In this document: positions 6,834 through 12,242 of the stretch, one piece after another | Layout: every line of letters begins with the position of its first letter | Position numbering within the stretch: position 1 is the stretch's first letter | Source: Bacillota bacterium | Lineage (GTDB): Bacteria > Bacillota > Clostridia > Peptostreptococcales > Anaerovoracaceae | Length of the DNA: 13,287 nucleotides | Direction of reading: 5' to 3' | Assembly: GCA_017515765.1 (NCBI GenBank) | Contig: JAFWFF010000149.1 | Coordinates: forward strand, 1 to 13,287 | Program-made: the position numbers and the translations under genes | Notes under the pieces: model-generated | What the model saw: only the letters and a program-made list of their open reading frames with translations | Database searches by the model: none | Told to the model about the DNA's origin: nothing

Positions 6834-6968
6834 GAGCGCACTCCAATTATTGTTTTTTACTATGCTTCTATTCGCTATTTCTTCTTCCGCTTCTGCGGCA
6901 GCGGGTTGATCAGGGCTGATGACTATCAATGTTTTGTCTTGAATACAACCGCTTTTATATACATTACA

Positions 6969-6997
6969 AGTATAGTCGTGATACGAAAAGCTGTCAA
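6969..6997 (-). promoter_or_regulatory. Strong sigma-A promoter for the surface protein gene
   Basis: On the minus strand, a perfect -35 TTGACA (6992-6997) and -10 TATACT (6969-6974) are separated by exactly 17 bases. This is the best promoter in the window. The predicted 5' leader to the ATG at 6833 is about 130 bases. I do not recognise a riboswitch in it. Confidence 0.85.
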
Positions 6998-7049
6998 CTT
7001 ACGACTCACCACATATGGTTTCCGCAGCGGCGGCAGAAACGTTCCGAAA

Positions 7050-7125
7050 TAAAAAGACGGACTTTTGCACGGAGCTTCGGACTCTGCCGCAGGCAGCTTG
7101 TCCGAACTCCCAAAAGTCCGTTTTT
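7050..7125 (-). terminator. Long compound hairpin terminator after the thiolase gene
   Basis: ACGGACTTTTG (7057-7067) pairs with CAAAAGTCCGT (7111-7121). Inside are further pairings: GGAG with CTCC, TTCGGAC with GTCCGAA, and a CTGCC/GGCAG tip, giving a 65-base near-continuous hairpin. The T tract CTTTTTATT follows on the minus strand, and TTTTT follows on the plus strand, so it can act in both directions. It lies about 65 bases after the thiolase stop. Confidence 0.85.
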
Positions 7126-7140
7126 GTTGAGGTCAACGTT

Positions 7141-7166
7141 TCCCGCCGCGGGGACCGCAGGCGGGA
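7141..7166 (-). repeat. GC-rich hairpin just after the thiolase stop codon
   Basis: TCCCGCC (7141-7147) pairs with GGCGGGA (7160-7166). No T run follows, so it is not a classical terminator. It may protect the 3' end of the mRNA. Confidence 0.4.
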
Positions 7167-7186
7167 GCGCTAATGTCCGGGGAGAC

Positions 7187-8371
7187 TTACTTCTCCACGA
7201 TCAGGGATGTTCCCATGCCGCCGCCTATGCACAGGGTGGCAAGGCCCTTGTTGACGTCGTCTCTCTTCAGCATCTCATAGATCAGGGTTACCAGGATACG
7301 GCATCCGGAAGCTCCGATCGGGTGGCCAAGGGCGATGGCTCCGCCGTTGACGTTGGTCTTCTCGGGATCGAGGCCGAGCTCTTTTCTGACAGCCAGGGAC
7401 TGGGCAGCAAAGGCTTCGTTGGCTTCTACGAGGTCGATGTCGTCGATGGTCAGGCCGGCTCTCTCAAGAGCTTTTCTGGTCGCGGGAACAGGTCCTACTC
7501 CCATGATGGAGGGATCAACGCCGCCGGAAGCGTAGCTTACGATCTTGACGAGGGGCTTGATGCCGAGCTCGGCAGCCTTCTCAGCGCTCATGACGACTAC
7601 GGCAGCGCCGGAGTCATTGATGCCGGAAGCGTTGGCTGCGGTAACTACGCCGCCGTCCTTCTTGAAGGCGGGTTTGAGTCTCGCGACCTTTTCCATGGAG
7701 GATCCTCTGGTGAGGTGCTCGTCTCTCGCGAATACGATGGGATCGCCCTTCCTCTGCGGAATGGTCACGGGAACGATCTCCTCGTCGAATCTGCCTGAAT
7801 CGACAGCAGTTTCAGCTCTCTGCTGGGAGATGACGGAGAACTCGTCCAGTTCTTCTCTGGTGATACCCCACTGCTCTGCTACGTTCTCAGCGGTGATACC
7901 CATGTGATATCCGTTGAATGCGTCCCAAAGTCCGTCGTTTACCATCATGTCGACCATCTTGGCGTCGAACATTCTGGCTCCCCATCTTGCGGAAGGAACT
8001 GCATATCCGGTAGCGGACATGTTCTCAGCACCGCCTGCTACGATGATGTCGGCGTCGCCGGCTTTGATGATCTGGGCGGCGAGCTCAACTGCTCTCAGAC
8101 CGGAACCGCAGACTTTGTTGATCGTCATCGTCGGAACTTCGACAGGAACGCCAGCGTCCAGAGACATCTGTCTGGAAACGTTCTGTCCGAGTCCGCCCTG
8201 GAGCACGCATCCCATGATGACTTCGTCAACCATTCTGGGATCAACGCCTGCTCTCTCAAGGGCAGCCTTGATGACGATAGCGCCGAGTCTCCTGGTCGGG
8301 ACGTCTTTGAGGGCGCCGCCGAATTTGCCGATAGGTGTTCTTACAGCGCTGGCAATTACAACTTCTCTCAT
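7187..8371 (-). CDS. thlA: Acetyl-CoA C-acetyltransferase (thiolase)
   Basis: 394 residues, full length for a degradative/biosynthetic thiolase II. It condenses two acetyl-CoA to acetoacetyl-CoA (or the reverse) in the cytoplasm, feeding butyrate-type or ketone/PHB routes in anaerobes. The nucleophile Cys88 lies in NKVCGSGLRA. EANEAFAAQ is the conserved Asn-containing signature. His350 is in ALGHPIGASGCRI, and the second catalytic Cys381 is in LATLCIGGGMGTS. The start is the ATG at 8369-8371 with AGGAGG (8381-8386) nine bases upstream. It is the last gene of the minus-strand run that starts with the sirtuin, 45 bases after the natural TAA of the DUF2156 gene. Only a weak promoter of its own (TATTCT near 8395) is visible, so read-through from the upstream genes is likely. 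The next pathway genes (hbd, crt) are not adjacent. Chain-length preference cannot be seen. Confidence 0.96.
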   Translation of the reverse strand: MREVVIASAVRTPIGKFGGALKDVPTRRLGAIVIKAALERAGVDPRMVDEVIMGCVLQGGLGQNVSRQMSLDAGVPVEVPTMTINKVCGSGLRAVELAAQIIKAGDADIIVAGGAENMSATGYAVPSARWGARMFDAKMVDMMVNDGLWDAFNGYHMGITAENVAEQWGITREELDEFSVISQQRAETAVDSGRFDEEIVPVTIPQRKGDPIVFARDEHLTRGSSMEKVARLKPAFKKDGGVVTAANASGINDSGAAVVVMSAEKAAELGIKPLVKIVSYASGGVDPSIMGVGPVPATRKALERAGLTIDDIDLVEANEAFAAQSLAVRKELGLDPEKTNVNGGAIALGHPIGASGCRILVTLIYEMLKRDDVNKGLATLCIGGGMGTSLIVEK

Positions 8372-8416
8372 GAATCAATACCTCCTGATTTGAATAGAAT
8401 ATGATTAAATCGCTCT

Positions 8417-8482
8417 TTATGAAACGAATTTAAAGACGTATCTCTCTTCCATGTGGTCGGGCTTGAGAGCTTCCTTGGCCTA
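8417..8482 (-). pseudogene. Detached C-terminal tail of the DUF2156 protein behind an in-frame TAG
   Basis: The TAG at 8480-8482 is followed, in the same frame, by 20 sense codons reading AKEALKPDHMEERYVFKFVS and then TAA at 8417-8419. The tail resembles the normal C-terminal end of this family (LRxAKxSyxPxxMxEKY...), so it is the gene's own 3' end, not chance coding. Confidence 0.75.
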
Positions 8483-9358
8483 CCTGAGGTTCGGCAGCCC
8501 CATGTCCTCTTCCCGGTTCACATAGATCACGCTCTCCGGCAGGGCTTTGCAGAATTCTCTGCAGACCAGCTGGTAGAGCCCGCGGTACGAGCTGTTCGCC
8601 TTCTCGAAATGCTCGGCCGCCATCTCACCGGAGATCAGTTCTCCGAGAGCAAAGGCTTCGAGCCGGCCTCCTATGAATACCGCCGCCGAGTAGACCTCCT
8701 CCGAGCCCGCCATGTCGATCATATTGTTCAGGGCGTTATGCTCTTCCTCCAGGTCGTCGACCTCGTCCGGGTCGTTCTCCTTAAGCTCTTTTATCCGGTC
8801 GGAAAGCTCCAGTATCTCCTGCTTCATTCCCGGGACGACGGGCCTCACCTCGTACTCATAGCTCCTGAGGAAGAAATTGAGGTGGTTCTTTTTCTTGTGG
8901 AGCGCGCGTCCGGACAGGTCGATCAGCTTGTCCTTCAGATACACGTACTCGTCCGCGTAGGGTATCCTGACAAGCTCGCCTTCGCTTCCGACAGCCTCGC
9001 GCATCACGTCAGCGAGGTGCGCAGGGATGTTCCTCACCGTCAGCGGAAGGCCTTCCTGTTCGAATCTCCGCCTGCACTCCAGGAGCGCCCTGCGGAGCCT
9101 CTCCGGGTCGTAAGTACCGTCTTTGGTCAAAGGTATCGACATCGCCGGGCCGTAGCGGGCGTTCTCCCCGGTCATGCAGTAGACCATGCAGAGGTAACCC
9201 TCTATGACGTCCCAGCAGATCTCGTAGTCGTCCTTCCAGATGTATGTGGCGAGGAACGTATAGCTCGCTCCCCTGTAGTCGAACCCCGCGAAATATTCTC
9301 TCAGGATCCGCTCGTCTTCTTTGGTCAGTTCGCTGATGCGGTGACCGAATGAATTCAT
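8480..9358 (-). CDS. DUF2156 / phosphatidylglycerol lysyltransferase C-terminal-like protein, interrupted by TAG
   Basis: 292 residues to an in-frame TAG; 313 residues if the TAG is passed over. The sequence matches the DUF2156 (LPG_synthase_C, GNAT-fold) proteins common in clostridia. The N-terminal part has a YTFLATYIWKDDYEICW segment, an Arg-rich helix follows, then GRALHKKKNHLNFFLRSY (about residues 151-168), and near the end IYVNREEDMGLPNLR, the conserved acyl/aminoacyl-transferase motif. Membrane-free members are presumed soluble aminoacyl- or acyl-transferases, with no substrate known here. A charged stretch, ELSDRIKELKENDPDEVDDLEEE (two pieces around residues 185-207), may form a coiled coil. 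The ATG at 9356-9358 overlaps the TGA of the restored surE frame (ATGA), implying translational coupling. The TAG removes 20 conserved C-terminal residues, so the product may be inactive unless the codon is read. Confidence 0.85.
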   Translation of the reverse strand: MNSFGHRISELTKEDERILREYFAGFDYRGASYTFLATYIWKDDYEICWDVIEGYLCMVYCMTGENARYGPAMSIPLTKDGTYDPERLRRALLECRRRFEQEGLPLTVRNIPAHLADVMREAVGSEGELVRIPYADEYVYLKDKLIDLSGRALHKKKNHLNFFLRSYEYEVRPVVPGMKQEILELSDRIKELKENDPDEVDDLEEEHNALNNMIDMAGSEEVYSAAVFIGGRLEAFALGELISGEMAAEHFEKANSSYRGLYQLVCREFCKALPESVIYVNREEDMGLPNLR

Positions 9359-9448
9359 ATCTTAACGCTCCAGTTGTCCAGTATCTTAAGCCCGTCTTCG
9401 TCGGTATAGTCGAATCTCAGCGTCGTCAGCGTCGCGTAGTCCATGTGG
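9355..9448 (-). pseudogene. surE: Displaced C-terminal frame of surE
   Basis: Reading one base out of frame from the main surE frame gives HMDYATLTTLRFDYTDEDG followed by LKILDNWSVKI and TGA at 9355-9357. That is a convincing SurE C-terminus, whereas the in-phase end is an Arg-rich nonsense tail. Removing one C of the CC pair (plus-strand GG at 9447-9448) joins the frames as RIDIAEHMDYA and gives a 250-residue protein of normal length. Confidence 0.8.
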
Positions 9449-10108
9449 TTCGGCTATATCGATCCGCTCTCCCAGATGTTTGTAGTCAGGCGGCTCGCCG
9501 ACGATCATGTATGAATGCCCGGCCTTCCAGACTATGTGGTCATCAAAGTATCCGGGACCGAGCCTCGCGACCCTCACTCCCTTAATCTCCTCCGGCGGAA
9601 GATCCGGGGTGTTTATGTTCAGCATCACGTTTGCCGGAAGATCCGACAGCACTTGCTCCATAGTGTCCACAGCGAGCTTCGAAGCAGCCTCGAAATGCGA
9701 GGCGTCGTGGTTGTTCACTGAGACCGCCACTGCGTGGATCCCCGCGAGAGAAGCCTCCATGGCCGCCCCGACCGTCCCCGAATAAAGGGTGTCCGTGCCG
9801 AGGTTGCTGCCTTTGTTGATCCCCGAGTAAACTATGTCTATATCTATCCCGCGCTCCCTGCAGAACTGCAGCCCGACCTTGGTGCAGTCCGCCGGCGTTC
9901 CCAGCACTCTCCAGGCGAGCTCAGCTCCGGGATAGTCAGTCTCGATGATCTTAAACGCTGTGGAAAGCGTGATCGAATGGCTCTTACCGCTCTGCTGCGT
10001 ATCCGGCGCGCAGACATACACACTGCCTTTCTGCGCGAGCGCTTCGGCAAGGGCCCTGAGTCCTTCGGAGTCTATTCCGTCATCGTTCACCAGGAGGATG
10101 TTTCTCAA
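9386..10108 (-). CDS. surE: 5'/3'-nucleotidase SurE, frameshifted near the 3' end
   Basis: SurE removes phosphate from nucleoside 5'/3'-monophosphates in the cytoplasm and is a metal-dependent stationary-phase survival protein. Metal ligands are visible: Asp9-Asp10 in LVNDDGID, Ser40 in APDTQQSGKSHS, and Asn98 in YSGINKGSN. GTPADC and LYSGTVGAA are further signatures. Residues up to about 219 (KHLGERIDIA) are normal. The frame then runs into a spurious RDADDAEIRLYRRRRA end and stops at TAA 9386. The genuine end lies in the next frame, down to 9355. Translation appears to start at TTG (10106-10108), which overlaps the sirtuin's TGA as TTGA, with AAGG upstream. The reduced tail would remove the C-terminal dimer/tetramer arm, so function may be impaired if the lesion is real. 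Confidence 0.9.
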   Translation of the reverse strand: MRNILLVNDDGIDSEGLRALAEALAQKGSVYVCAPDTQQSGKSHSITLSTAFKIIETDYPGAELAWRVLGTPADCTKVGLQFCRERGIDIDIVYSGINKGSNLGTDTLYSGTVGAAMEASLAGIHAVAVSVNNHDASHFEAASKLAVDTMEQVLSDLPANVMLNINTPDLPPEEIKGVRVARLGPGYFDDHIVWKAGHSYMIVGEPPDYKHLGERIDIAEPHGLRDADDAEIRLYRRRRA

Positions 10109-10836
10109 TACTTCATTACCTTTCCGATCGGCTCGTTGATGACGAGCGTCGCGTGTCTGTCGTAAGGCGTCGGCGTCTTGTTGATCAGGACCAGGTGCTT
10201 CCCGCGGAAATAGTGGATGAGGCCTGCCGCGGGATAGACCGCGAGAGAAGTCCCACCGATGATCAAAGTGTCCGCGCTGCTTATCGCGTTCACCGCAGCG
10301 CTGACAACGTCGTCGTCAAGCATCTCCCCGTAGAGCACGACGTCGGGCTTCACCCTTCCGCCGCAGCCTTCGCAGTCGCAGTAAGGCACTCCATTCCTGC
10401 AGTGGCTCTCGTCCATCACATAGTCGAGATCAAAGAATTTGCCGCACTTCTCGCAGTAGTTCCTGAGCACGCTTCCGTGAAGCTCATGGACCGTCCTGCT
10501 CCCGGCCTTCTGATGAAGGCCGTCGATGTTCTGAGTAACGACAGCCTTGACCTTGCCCTCCTGCTCAAGCTTCGCCAGCGCCTTATGAGCGTCGTTCGGC
10601 TCGACGTCGGGGTATATGAGGTTTTCCTTGTAATACTTGAAGAAAAGCTCGGGGTGTCCGTAATAGAATGTATCCGAAAGCATGGTCTCCGGCGCGTAGC
10701 CGTAGACCTGGCGCGCATGATAAAGCCCGGTCTCCGAGCGGAAATCCGGAATGCCGCTCTCGGTGGAGACCCCCGCGCCGCCGAAAAAGACTATTCTGCT
10801 GCTGTCGTCGATCACACGTTTCAGTCTTTCATCCAT
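10105..10836 (-). CDS. cobB: NAD-dependent protein deacylase (sirtuin, SIR2 family)
   Basis: 243 residues, normal for a bacterial sirtuin. It removes acetyl or other acyl groups from protein lysines using NAD+. The Rossmann signature GAGVSTESGIPDFR (about 20-33) is intact, as are TQNIDGLH (101-108), the catalytic His120 in HELHGS, and GGTSLAVYPA (194-203) with the following INKTPT. Four zinc cysteines are present: Cys128 and Cys131 (CEKC), Cys155 and Cys158 (CEGC). There is no signal peptide, so it is cytoplasmic. It is first in the minus-strand run with surE, the DUF2156 gene and thiolase. Acetyl-CoA metabolism downstream makes a link to protein acetylation plausible but unproven. The ATG at 10834-10836 has no ribosome binding site, and the predicted transcript start is only a few bases upstream, so translation may be leaderless. 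Confidence 0.95.
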   Translation of the reverse strand: MDERLKRVIDDSSRIVFFGGAGVSTESGIPDFRSETGLYHARQVYGYAPETMLSDTFYYGHPELFFKYYKENLIYPDVEPNDAHKALAKLEQEGKVKAVVTQNIDGLHQKAGSRTVHELHGSVLRNYCEKCGKFFDLDYVMDESHCRNGVPYCDCEGCGGRVKPDVVLYGEMLDDDVVSAAVNAISSADTLIIGGTSLAVYPAAGLIHYFRGKHLVLINKTPTPYDRHATLVINEPIGKVMKY

Positions 10837-10845
10837 AGCAAAAAT

Positions 10846-10874
10846 ATTCTACCATAAAAAACCGCTCTTGTTAA
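10846..10874 (-). promoter_or_regulatory. Sigma-A promoter for the sirtuin operon
   Basis: On the minus strand, -35 TTAACA (10869-10874) and -10 TAGAAT (10846-10851) are separated by 17 bases, each one mismatch from consensus. The start point would be near 10839, three bases or so before the ATG. Confidence 0.75.
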
Positions 10875-10948
10875 TTGCATTATTTGGACGCAGTTTGCCA
10901 TATTTCGGGTGTTTTTTTGCGAACCGCATTATACTCGCCCGCGATTCG

Positions 10949-10957
10949 TGATATGAT
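10949..10957 (+). promoter_or_regulatory. Extended -10 promoter for the patatin-like gene
   Basis: TG-A-TATGAT: the -10 TATGAT is at 10952-10957 with the extended TG element at 10949-10950. No clear -35 lies 17 bases upstream. The leader would be about 22 bases and contains the GGAGG at 10972-10976. Confidence 0.5.
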
Positions 10958-10985
10958 TATTTAACAAAACAGCGGAGGTCTTTTG

Positions 10986-12101
10986 ATGAATAACGGAAAA
11001 AAAGCTTTGGTGCTGAGCGGCGGCGGGTCGAGAGGCGCCTATCAGATAGGAGCGTGGCGCGCCCTTGAAGAACTGGGCATGAGATTCGACATGGTCGTCG
11101 GAGTATCAGTCGGCGCGCTCAACGGGGCGATGGTAGCCCAGAAGGAACAGGTCCTCGCGGAGCATCTATGGAGACAGCTCGAGACGGACGACATCTTTGA
11201 CGTGTCATCCACAGCCAAGTTTGAAGACTTTGCCGCAGAGATGATCAAACAGGGCGGCGCGGGCTCTCACGGCCTGCAGACCGTAGTCGCCCAGTACATC
11301 GACGACGCGCAGATCCGTGCGTCGGATGTGGATTTCGGGCTCCACACCATAGAGCTTCCCTCCCTTAAATCCCACTATCTCTGGAAAGACGACATACCGG
11401 AGGGAAAGATAGGCGACTTCGTCATCGCGAGCGCCTCTGCCTTCCCGATGGTCCAGTCCTACCGCATCGACGGGAAAGACTATATCGACGGCGGCTACGA
11501 CAACGTGATGCCTATCCACATGGCCGTGGAGCACGGTGCGACGTCAGTGGTCGCGATATACCTCAAGGCCGCAGGCCGCTTTGACAAGAAGGAGCTCACC
11601 TGCTGCGACGACATCACCCTTATCCAACCGAACTACGACCTGGGCAATTTTCTGCTGTTCGACAAGGCCAACACGAGCCGCATGCTAAGGCTGGGCTATA
11701 TGGATGCGATGAAGGCCTTTGACGTGTTCGACGGCGAGTACTTCACGTTCGTCAAAGGCGATTTTGACAAGCGCCTGGTCAGACAGGCCGACACCGCCGG
11801 CAGGATATTCGAGCTCGACCCCCTCATCCTCTACCGCCGCAGGACGTTCATGGACGCCCTGCTCGAAGAGGTACGCCTGACCGAGAGCCAGATGGAGAAC
11901 GCCTTTAAAGACCTCGACATCCGCTCTTTCAAGCCCGCAGAGCTCTTAAAACAGGTCAACACGAAGACCGCGGCAGTCCTCCTGGCGCGCGAGATCAAAG
12001 GCGGCCTCTCCGGCAAGCTTCTCGATTCGCGCTACGCCCCCAGGATCCTCCGCGAGCCGCTCGCCGCGGCCCGCTTCCTGGTCAGGACCCGCATCATCTG
12101 A
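10986..12101 (+). CDS. Patatin-like phospholipase family protein
   Basis: 371 residues. The patatin fold is clear: the oxyanion-hole motif GGGSRGAYQIG (12-22), the nucleophile Ser41 in GVSVG (GxSxG), and the catalytic Asp168 in DGG. This is a Ser-Asp dyad lipid acyl hydrolase, probably acting on phospholipids or acylglycerols. There is no signal peptide, so it is probably intracellular. A C-terminal region of about 150 residues follows the catalytic part and is rich in Arg/Lys and leucine (IRSFKPAELLKQV, REIKGGLSGKLL). This is common in clostridial members and could contact membranes. The start is the ATG at 10986, not the TTG at 10983, with GGAGG (10972-10976) nine bases before it. It is monocistronic and divergent from the sirtuin operon. 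It ends in TGA at 12099-12101. Confidence 0.93.
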   Translation: MNNGKKALVLSGGGSRGAYQIGAWRALEELGMRFDMVVGVSVGALNGAMVAQKEQVLAEHLWRQLETDDIFDVSSTAKFEDFAAEMIKQGGAGSHGLQTVVAQYIDDAQIRASDVDFGLHTIELPSLKSHYLWKDDIPEGKIGDFVIASASAFPMVQSYRIDGKDYIDGGYDNVMPIHMAVEHGATSVVAIYLKAAGRFDKKELTCCDDITLIQPNYDLGNFLLFDKANTSRMLRLGYMDAMKAFDVFDGEYFTFVKGDFDKRLVRQADTAGRIFELDPLILYRRRTFMDALLEEVRLTESQMENAFKDLDIRSFKPAELLKQVNTKTAAVLLAREIKGGLSGKLLDSRYAPRILREPLAAARFLVRTRII

Positions 12102-12124
12102 ACCCGGCGGCGTCCCATCCCAAC

Positions 12125-12142
12125 GGCGAAGTATTTTTCGCC
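12125..12142. repeat. Small hairpin after the patatin gene
   Basis: GGCGAA (12125-12130) pairs with TTCGCC (12137-12142) around a 6-base loop. The same GGCGAA word occurs again at 12225-12230. No T run follows. Confidence 0.35.
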
Positions 12143-12156
12143 AAGAACGAGGAAAC

Positions 12157-12208
12157 AAAAAGGCTCACGAGCGGAGCTTACTTGAGTACGTGAGCACGTG
12201 AGCCTTTT
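12157..12208. terminator. Bidirectional terminator between patatin and tuf
   Basis: AAAAGGCTCACG (12158-12169) pairs with CGTGAGCCTTTT (12197-12208) as a 12-bp stem. A nested GCTTAC/GTGAGC pairing lies inside the loop. T runs are present at both ends on the respective strands, so it serves the convergent patatin (+) and tuf (-) genes. Confidence 0.88.
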
Positions 12209-12242
12209 GGTTGACAAAGTTATTGGCGAAAAAGACGAGCCG

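Noticed and set aside
6834..6929. Upstream TTG start of the surface protein (32 extra residues)
   Set aside because: The extension is acidic, would bury the signal peptide and lacks a ribosome binding site; the ATG at 6833 has GGAG and a proper signal peptide after it.
6929..7798. Plus-strand open frame of 289 codons crossing the thiolase terminator
   Set aside because: It runs through the promoter of the surface gene, the long hairpin and the antisense of the thiolase; no ribosome binding site and no recognisable domain.
8453..9352. Plus-strand open frame of 299 codons opposite the DUF2156 gene
   Set aside because: Antisense shadow; His/Val/Arg-rich translation without family resemblance, whereas the minus strand shows a clear protein family.
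9440..9460. Programmed +1 frameshifting in surE
   Set aside because: No slippery codon, no stop codon at the shift point and no stimulatory structure is apparent; a one-base insertion explains it more simply.
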